Assembly: GCF_009495755.1 (NCBI RefSeq)
Contig: NZ_WIBJ01000031.1
Coordinates: 354,811-418,810, forward strand
Length of the DNA: 64,000 nucleotides
Source of the DNA: Flavobacterium sp. LMO8
Lineage (GTDB): Bacteria; Bacteroidota; Bacteroidia; Flavobacteriales; Flavobacteriaceae
Reading direction: 5' to 3'
Part shown: positions 28,122-36,410 of the stretch, in pieces
Numbering within the stretch: the stretch's first letter is position 1
Layout of the letters: every line of letters begins with the position of its first letter
Notes under the pieces: generated by a model
The model's input: the letters and a program-made list of their open reading frames with translations, nothing else
The model's database searches: none
What the model was told of the DNA's origin: nothing
Made by a program: the position numbers and the translations under genes

Positions 28122-29024
28122 GTGGACACGAATACACAGCCTCAAGTCAAAAAATCTCTTTACAAAGACTTTGTAGAAATTACAAAGGCGCGTTTATCTA
28201 TTAGTGTAGTGGTTTCTACCATTGCAGGATATTTGTTAGGATTTAATGAGGAACAACCTTTTCAATGGCTAGTTTTACTACTATTAATCGTTGGAGGTTA
28301 TTGCATGGTTGGTGCTTCCAATGTTTTCAACCAAATCATCGAAATTGAATTAGATGCCAAAATGGACCGAACTAAAAATCGTCCATTGCCTTCTGGTCGT
28401 ATTTCTAAACAAAATGCTTTTATTTTAGGTTGCGTTTTAACCATTTTAGGATTAGCTATTTTATACAATGTAAATCCTAAAACCGCTATGTTTGGTGCGA
28501 TTTCGATTTTCATGTATGTGAGTTTGTACACGCCTTTAAAAACTTTAACTCCGCTTTCTGTTTTTGTTGGAGCTTTTCCAGGTGCTATTCCTTTCATGCT
28601 AGGTTGGGTAGCAGCAACAGGTCACTTCGGAATTGAAGCAGGAACTTTGTTTATTATTCAATTCTTTTGGCAATTTCCACACTTTTGGGCAATTGGCTGG
28701 TTTTTATACGACGATTACAAAAAAGCAGGTTTTTTCATGTTGCCAACAGGAGAGCGAGATAAGAAAACGGCTCTTCAAACTATACTGTACACCATTTGGA
28801 TGATTTTAGCTTCGATAATTCCAGCTTTCGGATTTACCGGAAACTTAATTTTATCGAAAATAGCAGCTTTAATCGTGTTTTTATTAGGATTATGGATGTT
28901 GTTTTATGCGGTGCAATTACACAAACAAATGGATTCAAAAGCAGCAAGAAAGCTAATGATAGTAAGTGTGTCTTATATTTCTTTGTTGCAAATAATATAT
29001 GTTATAGATAAATTTTTACGATAG
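28122..29024 (+). CDS. cyoE: Protoheme IX farnesyltransferase (heme O synthase)
   Basis: This 300-residue UbiA-family membrane enzyme transfers a farnesyl group to heme B, making heme O for the oxidase; CtaA, which makes heme A, is not in the window. It has about nine membrane segments and the family motif NQIIEIELDAKMDRTKNRPLP (with the Asp pair that binds the diphosphate; the usual first N-D is N-Q here). A second Asp-rich motif is YDDYKKAGFFMLP. The start is GTG at 28122, since MDTNTQPQVKK has no ATG upstream. The subunit III gene follows after 2 bases. Confidence 0.93.
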   Translation: MDTNTQPQVKKSLYKDFVEITKARLSISVVVSTIAGYLLGFNEEQPFQWLVLLLLIVGGYCMVGASNVFNQIIEIELDAKMDRTKNRPLPSGRISKQNAFILGCVLTILGLAILYNVNPKTAMFGAISIFMYVSLYTPLKTLTPLSVFVGAFPGAIPFMLGWVAATGHFGIEAGTLFIIQFFWQFPHFWAIGWFLYDDYKKAGFFMLPTGERDKKTALQTILYTIWMILASIIPAFGFTGNLILSKIAALIVFLLGLWMLFYAVQLHKQMDSKAARKLMIVSVSYISLLQIIYVIDKFLR

Positions 29025-29026
29025 TT

Positions 29027-29614
29027 ATGGAAAATAGAATGACTTTGGAAGAAGAACAAGCTCGCAAAGGCAAAACCTACAAATTGTTGTTGTGGTTTGG
29101 AATGATAAGTATTTGTATGATTTTCGCTGGATTAACTAGTGCTTATGTAGTAAGTAAGTCAAGACCTGATTGGTTAAAAGATTTTGTTTTGCCTTCTGCA
29201 TTTGTAATCAGTACAGTAGCTATGTTAGTAAGTAGTTTTACTTTTTATTTAGCATTACAAGCTACAAAAAAAGATAACAGAAGTATGGCTACAACCTTTT
29301 TATTGCTTACTTTAGCGCTTGGAATTGCGTTTATAGTATTACAATTTAAAGGATTTGGACAAGTAATCGAAAATGGTTATTTCTTTACAGGAAGTGAAAG
29401 TAATGTAACAACTTCATTCTTGTATATTGCTGTTTTGGTTCACATTGCTCACCTTTTAGGAGGTATTATTTCGCTTTTAGTAGTAATTTATAATCATTAT
29501 AAACAAAAATACAATTCGGCTCAAACCCTTGGTATAGAGCTAAGTGCGATGTATTGGCACTTTATGGATTTTATTTGGGTTTATTTGTTTTTATTTTTCT
29601 ATTTTTTCAAATAG
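29027..29614 (+). CDS. Cytochrome c oxidase subunit III, shorter paralogue
   Basis: This 195-residue protein with five hydrophobic segments belongs to the subunit III family (FGMISICMIFAGLTSAYVV, VLVHIAHLLGGIISLL, MYWHFMDFIWVYLFLF). Subunit III stabilises subunit I and helps proton uptake. A second, longer subunit III follows; two paralogues in tandem are usual in Bacteroidota. The segment YWHFMDFIWVYLF is the most diagnostic stretch. It begins 2 bases after cyoE. Confidence 0.92.
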   Translation: MENRMTLEEEQARKGKTYKLLLWFGMISICMIFAGLTSAYVVSKSRPDWLKDFVLPSAFVISTVAMLVSSFTFYLALQATKKDNRSMATTFLLLTLALGIAFIVLQFKGFGQVIENGYFFTGSESNVTTSFLYIAVLVHIAHLLGGIISLLVVIYNHYKQKYNSAQTLGIELSAMYWHFMDFIWVYLFLFFYFFK

Positions 29615-29633
29615 AAAAAAAATAATAAATTTG
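29602..29633 (+). promoter_or_regulatory. Internal promoter between the two subunit III genes (TAAATTTG)
   Basis: TAAATTTG at 29626-29633 fits the -7 box, with TTTTTC about 17 bases upstream (ending 29608), 26 bases before the ATG of the second subunit III gene. Confidence 0.45.
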
Positions 29634-29659
29634 GGAACTTTTTAACAATTAAAAAATTT

Positions 29660-30640
29660 ATGGGAGCGACAGTTATTTCAGACGAACACGCTTTAGACGG
29701 AGGTCCAGGACCATTAGGAGCAACCTATGGTAAAATGATGATGTGGTTTTTCATCTTATCAGATGCATTAACTTTTTCTGGGTTCTTAGCCGCGTACGGT
29801 TTTTCAAGATTTAAATTTATTGAAACTTGGCCTATCGCCGATGAAGTTTTTAACCACTTTCCATTTTTACATGGTGTAAATGCACCAATGTATTATGTAG
29901 CGTTAATGACTTTTATCTTAATTTTCTCTTCAGTTACTATGGTTTTAGCTGTTGATGCTGGTCATCATATGAAAAAAACAAAAGTAGCGTTCTACATGTT
30001 TTTAACTATTATTGGTGGTTTTATCTTCTTGGGTTCTCAAGCTTGGGAATGGAAAAACTTCATCAAAGGAGAATATGGTGCAGTTGAAACTAAAGGTGGA
30101 TCAATCTTACAGTTTGTTAAAAAACAAGAAGATGGAACTTTCAAAAGAGTTGCTCTTGCTGATTTTTCTGCTACATTACATGAAGAAAGAACACAACACG
30201 AAAGAAGTAACGGAGTTTGGTTCATGGACGAAGCTACTTTACCAACTTATTCTGTTAATGAAGTAGTAGAAGGTTTCAAAGCTGATGAGTCGATTTTAAT
30301 TCGTTCTGAATTTTTGAATGCTGAAAAGCATAAAACTGTTTTATCAAGAGAAGAGTCTTTAAAAAGATTAGCAGACGCTAAATATGTAGTTGAAGGTGCT
30401 AACTTAGTTAGAAACGAATACGGTCATAAATTATTCGCTAATTTCTTCTTCTTCATTACAGGTTTCCACGGATTCCACGTATTTACAGGAGTATTAATTA
30501 ATATCATCATTTTCTTTAATGTGTTATTGGGTACTTACGAGAAAAGAAAAAGCTACGAAATGGTTGAAAAAGTTGGATTATACTGGCACTTTGTCGATTT
30601 AGTGTGGGTATTCGTATTTACTTTCTTCTATTTAGTATAA
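29660..30640 (+). CDS. Cytochrome c oxidase subunit III, long paralogue with soluble insertion
   Basis: This 326-residue protein contains subunit III motifs at both ends: MMMWFFILSDALTFSGFLAA near residue 26-45 and the C-terminal FITGFHGFHVFTGV and YWHFVDLVWVFVFTFFYLV. Between the membrane helices there is a hydrophilic insertion of roughly 120 residues (about 136-255), charged and without Cys. The insertion lies between helices and should form an extramembrane domain. Subunit IV follows after 20 bases. Confidence 0.92.
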   Translation: MGATVISDEHALDGGPGPLGATYGKMMMWFFILSDALTFSGFLAAYGFSRFKFIETWPIADEVFNHFPFLHGVNAPMYYVALMTFILIFSSVTMVLAVDAGHHMKKTKVAFYMFLTIIGGFIFLGSQAWEWKNFIKGEYGAVETKGGSILQFVKKQEDGTFKRVALADFSATLHEERTQHERSNGVWFMDEATLPTYSVNEVVEGFKADESILIRSEFLNAEKHKTVLSREESLKRLADAKYVVEGANLVRNEYGHKLFANFFFFITGFHGFHVFTGVLINIIIFFNVLLGTYEKRKSYEMVEKVGLYWHFVDLVWVFVFTFFYLV

Positions 30641-30660
30641 TTATATAATAAAAGTATATC

Positions 30661-31011
30661 ATGGCACACGCACACGAATCAAATACAAAGAGAATTTGGA
30701 TAGTTTTTGGAATTCTATCTGTAATTACTATCGTAGAGGTTTTATTCGGAATCTATAAACCTAAAGCATTATATTTCAATAATTTTTTAGGAATGAATTA
30801 TCTAAACTGGTTATTCATTATCTTAACTATTGTTAAAGCATACTACATTACTTGGGCATTCATGCACATGGAAGGTGAAAAAAAATGGTTCAGAAGATCA
30901 ATTGTTTGGACAGTTATATTCTTAATCCTTTACTTATGTTTTATTTTGTTAGTAGAAGGAGATTACGTTTATGAAGTTTTCAAAACAGGTCACTTAAAGT
31001 GGATATTTTAA
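30661..31011 (+). CDS. Cytochrome c oxidase subunit IV-like (CtaF/CyoD family)
   Basis: This 116-residue protein has three hydrophobic segments and begins MAHAHESNTKRIWIVFGILS, typical of the prokaryotic subunit IV family, followed by TWAFMHMEGEKKWFRRS. It is an accessory subunit of bacterial heme-copper oxidases with no cofactor ligand. Its N-terminus carries His residues, as do COX1 and ActF. It is the last gene before a terminator and a new promoter. Confidence 0.9.
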   Translation: MAHAHESNTKRIWIVFGILSVITIVEVLFGIYKPKALYFNNFLGMNYLNWLFIILTIVKAYYITWAFMHMEGEKKWFRRSIVWTVIFLILYLCFILLVEGDYVYEVFKTGHLKWIF

Positions 31012-31028
31012 CACTTGTTTCTAATATT

Positions 31029-31057
31029 TAATCCCGATTTACATCGGGATTTTTTTT
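31029..31057 (+). terminator. Terminator after subunit IV
   Basis: A perfect 8-bp stem (31031-31038 with 31043-31050) around TTAC is followed by a T-run that runs directly into the next -7 box. Confidence 0.87.
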
Positions 31058-31064
31058 ACTTTTG
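31057..31064 (+). promoter_or_regulatory. Promoter -7 box (TACTTTTG) of the SCO cluster
   Basis: TACTTTTG fits TAnnTTTG and sits directly behind the terminator tail, 24 bases before the ATG at 31089. The putative upstream box would overlap the terminator stem. Confidence 0.5.
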
Positions 31065-31088
31065 TATGAACAAAATTAGTTTCATCTA

Positions 31089-31790
31089 ATGAAAAATAAA
31101 TTAGTCCTTATTTCACTTTTTATATTGCCTATCGCTATTTATTTGGTGTTTTCTACGGCATCTCATAATTCTCTTTTTTTACCAACGATTTCTAAGAACA
31201 ATCAAGAAATTCCTTCTTATTGGTCAAGTTTAGATGGAACAAAACAGGCAATGAAAGGAAAAATTACAGTTTTAGGTTTTGTAGGTACAGAAGTAATTAC
31301 AAATCGTGGTAATTTCTTTAATCTGAATCAAAAAATTTACAACAAATACAAAGGTTTTAAAGATTTTCAAATGATTATGGTGGTTCCTTCAGGAAAGGAA
31401 AAAGAGTGCCAACAAATCATTGATGAATTAGCTCCAATCACAGGCGATATGACTGGATGGAAGTTTGTGTTTGCTTTGCCATATGAAATTCAATCGTTTT
31501 ATGATAGCTTCAAATTGAACGGTCAGTTAGATGAAAATAAAGGAACACCAGCTGTTATCATAGTTGATAAAGAATTGAATCATCGTGGTAGAAAGGGTAA
31601 AAACAGAAAAGGCGAAAACGAATATAAAGAAAGCTACAATACAATTTCAGCTGCCGATTTACACAATGAAATGACAGATGATATAAAGATTATTTTACGC
31701 GAATATCGTTTGGCTTTAAAAAAGAATAAAAACGAAAGAAAAGATGCTTTTAGAGATAATATCAAAGAAAACATTGAAAAACAAAAGTAA
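31089..31790 (+). CDS. Membrane-anchored thioredoxin-fold-like protein without active-site cysteines
   Basis: This 233-residue protein has an N-terminal membrane helix (about 4-22) followed by a domain that looks like a degenerate thioredoxin/SCO fold (KITVLGFVGTEVITNRGNFF, FQMIMVVPSGKEKECQQII, GTPAVIIVDKELNHRGR). It lacks a CxxC or CxxxC pair; the only Cys is single. The C-terminus is very Lys/Asn/Glu-rich and probably disordered. It is immediately upstream of SCO (6-base gap), which suggests a role in oxidase copper delivery or assembly, but no function is known to me. The fold call is inference from pattern only. Confidence 0.7.
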   Translation: MKNKLVLISLFILPIAIYLVFSTASHNSLFLPTISKNNQEIPSYWSSLDGTKQAMKGKITVLGFVGTEVITNRGNFFNLNQKIYNKYKGFKDFQMIMVVPSGKEKECQQIIDELAPITGDMTGWKFVFALPYEIQSFYDSFKLNGQLDENKGTPAVIIVDKELNHRGRKGKNRKGENEYKESYNTISAADLHNEMTDDIKIILREYRLALKKNKNERKDAFRDNIKENIEKQK

Positions 31791-31796
31791 TTTGCC

Positions 31797-32423
31797 ATGA
31801 AAAATAAATCATACATAGGTATTTCTTTTATTATATTGATTTTCGGAATTTGGGCAGTACCTAAAATTATTGCGAAATTTCAAAAATCAGATTTAGTAGA
31901 AATCGGCCCTGTTCCAGTATTCAAATTGACAAATCAGGATAATAAAACTATTTCGGACAAAGATTATTTAGGAAAAGTATATGTGGTGGAATTTTTCTTT
32001 TCAACTTGTCCTACGATTTGTCCAAAAATGAATCAAAGTATGCTGCAATTGCAAGAAGAGTTTTATGGGAATCCTAATTTCGGAATAGCTTCAATTACGA
32101 TTGATCCTGCAAAAGATACTCCTCAAGTATTGAAAGAGCATGCTAATTTATTAGGGGTGAAACATTACAATTGGCATTTTTTAACAGGTGATAAAGAGTA
32201 TATATATAGCTTGGCTAACAAAGGTTTTAACTTATACGCTGGCGAAAACAATAAAGTAGCTGGTGGATTTGAGCACTCAGGTTTATTTGCTTTAGTAGAT
32301 AAAGATGGAAAAATCAGATGCAGAAAAGATGCACAAGGAAATCCAATTTTGTATTACGATGGGTTAGAAGCTTCAGGTGTTGAAGCCATTAAAGAAGATA
32401 TTAAAAAATTATTAGCTGAATAG
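31797..32423 (+). CDS. SCO1/SenC family copper chaperone
   Basis: This 208-residue protein belongs to the SCO family that delivers copper to the CuA site of oxidase subunit II and manages its thiols. It has an N-terminal membrane anchor (about 5-22) and a thioredoxin fold with the copper-binding motif C-P-T-I-C in FFFSTCPTICPKM and the third ligand His in GFEHSGLFALVDKDG. The family Asp-Pro motif TIDPAKDTPQVLK is present. It sits with a Cys-less relative upstream and a DUF420 protein downstream, near oxidase subunits, which fits CuA assembly. Confidence 0.95.
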   Translation: MKNKSYIGISFIILIFGIWAVPKIIAKFQKSDLVEIGPVPVFKLTNQDNKTISDKDYLGKVYVVEFFFSTCPTICPKMNQSMLQLQEEFYGNPNFGIASITIDPAKDTPQVLKEHANLLGVKHYNWHFLTGDKEYIYSLANKGFNLYAGENNKVAGGFEHSGLFALVDKDGKIRCRKDAQGNPILYYDGLEASGVEAIKEDIKKLLAE

Positions 32424-32547
32424 TTGTCAATATCAAGAGCAATTTCAATAACAATATTCAAAATTCATATGAGCTTAAACTCCTTAAAAGGTGAAAATAA
32501 AATTTCAAGTTTAGCTTATATGACTGATATGTTTAAAAACAAATAAA

Positions 32548-33087
32548 ATGGAAACGAATAAAGAAACAAAATATAACAAACTAATTGTAGTATTATCAGT
32601 CGCTATACCAGCTGTTGTGGCATTGCTTTTAGTAGTTAACCTAAGAAAGTTAGGCTATGATGTACAACCATTATCTTTTTTACCGCCAATTTATGCAACA
32701 ATCAACGGATTAACGGCTGTTGTTTTGGTTGCAGCGGTTATCGCCATCAAAAATGGAAATAGAAAGTTACACGAAAACTTAATGAAGACCGCAATTGCAT
32801 GTTCAATTGCTTTTTTAGGAATGTATGTAGCGTATCACATGACTTCAGATTCTACAAAGTTTGGTGGAGAAGGAGCGATTAAATATGTGTACTATTTTAT
32901 ATTGATTACTCATATTCTATTATCAATCATTATTATTCCACTGGTTTTAACTACGTATGTAAAAGCTTGGTCACAACAATTTGATAAACATAAAAAAATA
33001 GCAAAAATTACATTTCCTATTTGGTTATATGTTGCCGTTACAGGAGTTGTGGTGTATTTAATGATTTCTCCGTATTATGCAAACTAA
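32548..33087 (+). CDS. DUF420 membrane protein
   Basis: This 179-residue membrane protein of the DUF420 family has about five hydrophobic segments and His residues in KLHENLMK, YHMTSDST and LITHILLSI. In many genomes DUF420 proteins lie by oxidase assembly genes, and the family has been linked to copper or heme insertion (association only). Here it follows SCO after a 124-base gap that holds a possible 25-residue ORF and an imperfect inverted repeat. The start MET-Asn-Lys at 32548 is clear. Confidence 0.88.
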   Translation: METNKETKYNKLIVVLSVAIPAVVALLLVVNLRKLGYDVQPLSFLPPIYATINGLTAVVLVAAVIAIKNGNRKLHENLMKTAIACSIAFLGMYVAYHMTSDSTKFGGEGAIKYVYYFILITHILLSIIIIPLVLTTYVKAWSQQFDKHKKIAKITFPIWLYVAVTGVVVYLMISPYYAN

Positions 33088-33127
33088 AGAATATAGAACA
33101 AAGAAAATAGATCAAAGAGGTGTTAAG

Positions 33128-33349
33128 ATGAAGGTGTTTTTCTTTTTTCTTTTCTCTTTTTTCTTTTCTCTCTCAACTCAAGCTCAATGCGCGATGTGTC
33201 GTGCAGCTCTTGAAAGCGAAGAAGGTGGAGTAAAAGCAGAAGCGGTTAACGACGGAATTGTATATTTAATGGCAATTCCATATGTTTTAGTTGGTATTTT
33301 AGGTTATGCTATTTACCGATTGAAATATGGAAAGAAGAAATCAGAATAG
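33128..33349 (+). CDS. Small secreted/membrane CxxC protein of the oxidase assembly cluster
   Basis: This 73-residue protein has a signal sequence or N-terminal helix (MKVFFFFLFSFFFSLS, cleaved near TQAQ), a Cys pair in QCAMCRAALES, and a second membrane helix (about residues 44-63). I start it at the ATG at 33128, not the earlier in-frame ATG at 33077, because the signal peptide begins there. The CxxC next to SCO and DUF420 genes suggests a metal or thiol role in oxidase assembly, which is inference. I know of no characterised member. Confidence 0.75.
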   Translation: MKVFFFFLFSFFFSLSTQAQCAMCRAALESEEGGVKAEAVNDGIVYLMAIPYVLVGILGYAIYRLKYGKKKSE

Positions 33350-33365
33350 ACAGAGAATCTTGTCA

Positions 33366-33430
33366 AGCTGAACTCGTTTCAGCTTCTCAAAACCAAAAGT
33401 TTAAATCTTAAGATTCTGAAACGAGTTCAG
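33366..33430. repeat. Dispersed palindromic repeat, two inverted copies
   Basis: CTGAACTCGTTTCAG at 33368-33382 is repeated as its exact reverse complement at 33416-33430, 33 bases away. The first copy is also a hairpin by itself (AAGCTGAA and TTCAGCTT around CTCGT, 33366-33386). It lies between two convergent genes and may act as a bidirectional terminator. The sequence resembles intergenic repeats I know from other Bacteroidota genomes. Confidence 0.8.
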
Positions 33431-33449
33431 AATTACAAAGTTTGATTTT

Positions 33450-34841
33450 TTATTCCATTCCGTCAATTCTAATATTCATTTTTCCAGAAGTGGTTATAAA
33501 CGCAATAATAGCTTTATCGGTTAATTCTACTTTTTCAAATTCAAAATCGTTCAATGTTCCGTTTACAAAAACACCTTTCATAGGCGAATAATTTGATAAA
33601 TACGGATTCATACTTTTCTTGCCTTCTTCTAAATTTCCTTTTATAGAGTAGCGACAGTTTTCTTGAATTTTTCTTAAAATAGTTCCTTGTAAAAGCCAAT
33701 TTGCTGATTTAGTTAAAATCCCTTTTGTATTTAGCACATAATCCATTTGGTCAAAGTAAATTTCTTTCGAAATAGTATTGTAATTCGGAATTCCCGACAA
33801 ATAAATGGTGCCGTTAATACTTCCTAAAATATCTAAAGCAATAATCATTTTTTCGTCTTTTTGCCATAAATCAACCTTTTGTACTGTAATTTTTCTACTT
33901 CCAGAGGCAAATTCTTGACCTTGGAAATTTTTAGTCACAATTTTACTCGCACTTTCATAAGTAGAAACCGCCACCACAGAAGCCGTAGTGTTTTCCGGAA
34001 TTGAAGCTACAGGTTTTAATACAATTTTGGTAGCATCAAAACTGTTTTTAGGTTCTTGTCCCACCATAGTTTGCATGTTGCATTTTAAACCCATTTTCAA
34101 AGTGATTTTTGATTTTGATAGCTTGGCTTCGGTTACATATAATTCCATCGGAACCATTTTGAACCATGTTTCATATTGCTCGTTAGTTAAAAATGGGGTA
34201 CTCAATTTTTCTAAAACAGACAATACTTGTGGTTTGAAATCGCAAGTTTCGTCAATAGCTTTATCAATTTTTTTTGCAATTTTCGATTTAAAAATACTCA
34301 GTGTTGGATTGATAATGTAAGTAATTGGAACATTTTTACCTGCAACTAAAATACTTGGACTTTCACTCCATTTAAAATCTTCAATTTTTGAAGAAGTTGT
34401 TAGTTTCCAATTGGTTAAATGAGTTTTACTGTTTAAAGTTATAAATCCGTTTAAATTAATTTCACGAGTATCATTTAAACCCATAAAATCGGTTCCGTAT
34501 TTGAATTTTGCCCAAATTTTCATTGGGATAACCGAAACAATATTTCCGTCTTTTTCAGTTAATTTGATAGGAGCTGTTTTCCAAATTTTCATTTCTGTTT
34601 TGTCATCACTCAAAATCGAATCGTTATAAATTAATCCAGTTAAATTTTTATTCAACTGGCTTTCAATTTCTTTTAATGTAATTTCAACAGGCATGGCCAC
34701 AAACGAAGTTTTGTTTTTATAAACCACAGGAGCATTGTTTGACGGTGCAGGTTTTAGCGCTTCTATTTTACTAGTGGTTCCGCAAGAAATCACCGCAAAA
34801 AATAAGCAAAACATAAGAGTAAAAGCAATAATTGTTTTCAT
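33450..34841 (-). CDS. DUF4403 family lipoprotein
   Basis: This 463-residue protein starts with a lipoprotein signal ending AVISC (Cys20) and matches the DUF4403 family by its start (SFVAMPVEITLKEIESQLNKNL), its duplicated beta-rich pattern and its length. DUF4403 members are conserved lipoproteins of unknown function in Bacteroidota. It is convergent with the CxxC gene and divergent from the efflux operon at 34957. Confidence 0.82.
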   Translation of the reverse strand: MKTIIAFTLMFCLFFAVISCGTTSKIEALKPAPSNNAPVVYKNKTSFVAMPVEITLKEIESQLNKNLTGLIYNDSILSDDKTEMKIWKTAPIKLTEKDGNIVSVIPMKIWAKFKYGTDFMGLNDTREINLNGFITLNSKTHLTNWKLTTSSKIEDFKWSESPSILVAGKNVPITYIINPTLSIFKSKIAKKIDKAIDETCDFKPQVLSVLEKLSTPFLTNEQYETWFKMVPMELYVTEAKLSKSKITLKMGLKCNMQTMVGQEPKNSFDATKIVLKPVASIPENTTASVVAVSTYESASKIVTKNFQGQEFASGSRKITVQKVDLWQKDEKMIIALDILGSINGTIYLSGIPNYNTISKEIYFDQMDYVLNTKGILTKSANWLLQGTILRKIQENCRYSIKGNLEEGKKSMNPYLSNYSPMKGVFVNGTLNDFEFEKVELTDKAIIAFITTSGKMNIRIDGME

Positions 34842-34956
34842 TATGGCAAAATATAAGTTCGATTTTTTTCGATGTAAAAGTAAAATTTTAATCGATATGC
34901 TGTAACAAAATAATGAAATAGAGGTCTTATAGGAAATGAGAATTAAAGCACATAAA

Positions 34957-36390
34957 ATGATAACAAAAAAAATACTTCTAATTCTATTGTTGGTTGGTTT
35001 TCAACTTTCAGCACAGGATAAGAAATGGACTTTAGAAGAGTGTGTAGATTATGCTATTAAAAATAATATTTCTGTTCAGCAGTCAGAGTTAGATTTGAAA
35101 AACGCAAGTATTAATAAAAAAGATGCTGTTGGTGCATTTTTGCCAAACATCAATGGTAATGCTTCCCACTCATGGAATATTGGTTTAAATCAAAATATAA
35201 CTACGGGTTTGTTAGAAAATCAAACCACTCAGTTTACTTCTGCAGGATTAAATGTTGGAATCGACATATATAATGGTTTAAGAAATCAATTACAACTTCG
35301 AAAATCAAACTTACAAATTATTGCTTCTCAATATCAACTGACAAAAATGCAAGAGGATATTGCTTTGAATGTGGCGAATGCTTATTTGCAAATTTTGTTT
35401 AACAAGGAAAACTTAAAAGTTCAATTACAACAGAAAGAATACAATTTACAACAGTTGGAAAGAACTAAAGAATTGGTTGAAGCAGGAGTTGTTCCAAATG
35501 GAGATTTATTAGACATTAAAGCAACGGTTGCATCGGATACACAAAGAGTAATTGCAGCACAAAATGCTTTATTAATTTCTAAATTAAGCTTAGCACAATT
35601 ATTACGATTAGAAGATTTTGAAAATTTTGATATTGATGAAAATCAGATTCCAGCTTTAAATTCAGAGATATTATTGCAATCGTCTCAAGATATCATGCAA
35701 AAAGCAAAAGAAACAAGAACCGAGTTAAAAATAGCACAATCAAATGTGGAATTAGCCGAAAAAGATGTTGCAATTGCAAGAGGAGCTTATCAACCAACAA
35801 TTTCAGGTTTTTATAGTTTTAGTACCAGAGCAGCTTATAGTGATAGAGTTGTAGGAATTCAACCAAATGCTGATAATCCAACATCTGTTATTGGTTATGT
35901 TGATGGAACTGGGCAATCTGTACTTCAACCAAATTTTTCTCCTATTTTAGGAAAACCAGAGCCAGTTTTTGATCAGTTTAGTAATAATAAAGGACAAAAT
36001 TTTGGTTTGCAAATATCGGTTCCTATTTTTAACGGATTTGCAACAAGAAACAATGTTCAAAGAAGTAAAATTGCATTAGAAAGAGCTAAATTAAATTTAG
36101 GACAACAAGAATTAGATATTGAGCGAACTGTTTTTACGGCTTATACAGATGCAAATTCAGCTAAAGAAAGTTATGAAGCAGCAGAAACAACTTTAGAAGC
36201 ACGAAAGTTATCGTTTGAATATGCAAAAGCAAGATACGAAGTTGGATTAATCAATGTTTTTGATTTTAATCAGGCTCAAACATTGTATGTAAACGCACAA
36301 TCAGAAGTTTTAAGAACCAAATACGATTATATTTTCAGAACCAAAATATTAGAATTCTATTTCGGAATTCCATTAATTAAAAAACAATAA
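34957..36390 (+). CDS. TolC-family outer-membrane efflux channel
   Basis: This 477-residue protein has a signal peptide (MITKKILLILLLVGFQLSAQ) and then the two-repeat TolC pattern with long helices, for example WTLEECVDYAIKNNISVQQ near the N-terminus and DIERTVFTAYTDANSAKES in the second repeat. TolC channels form the outer-membrane part of type I secretion and efflux. I start it at the ATG at 34957 rather than 34936, because the signal peptide begins there. It precedes an HlyD-type adaptor by 20 bases; the pair would need a pump that is not in this operon. Confidence 0.93.
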   Translation: MITKKILLILLLVGFQLSAQDKKWTLEECVDYAIKNNISVQQSELDLKNASINKKDAVGAFLPNINGNASHSWNIGLNQNITTGLLENQTTQFTSAGLNVGIDIYNGLRNQLQLRKSNLQIIASQYQLTKMQEDIALNVANAYLQILFNKENLKVQLQQKEYNLQQLERTKELVEAGVVPNGDLLDIKATVASDTQRVIAAQNALLISKLSLAQLLRLEDFENFDIDENQIPALNSEILLQSSQDIMQKAKETRTELKIAQSNVELAEKDVAIARGAYQPTISGFYSFSTRAAYSDRVVGIQPNADNPTSVIGYVDGTGQSVLQPNFSPILGKPEPVFDQFSNNKGQNFGLQISVPIFNGFATRNNVQRSKIALERAKLNLGQQELDIERTVFTAYTDANSAKESYEAAETTLEARKLSFEYAKARYEVGLINVFDFNQAQTLYVNAQSEVLRTKYDYIFRTKILEFYFGIPLIKKQ

Positions 36391-36410
36391 TAAAACATAA
36401 ATACCTAGTC

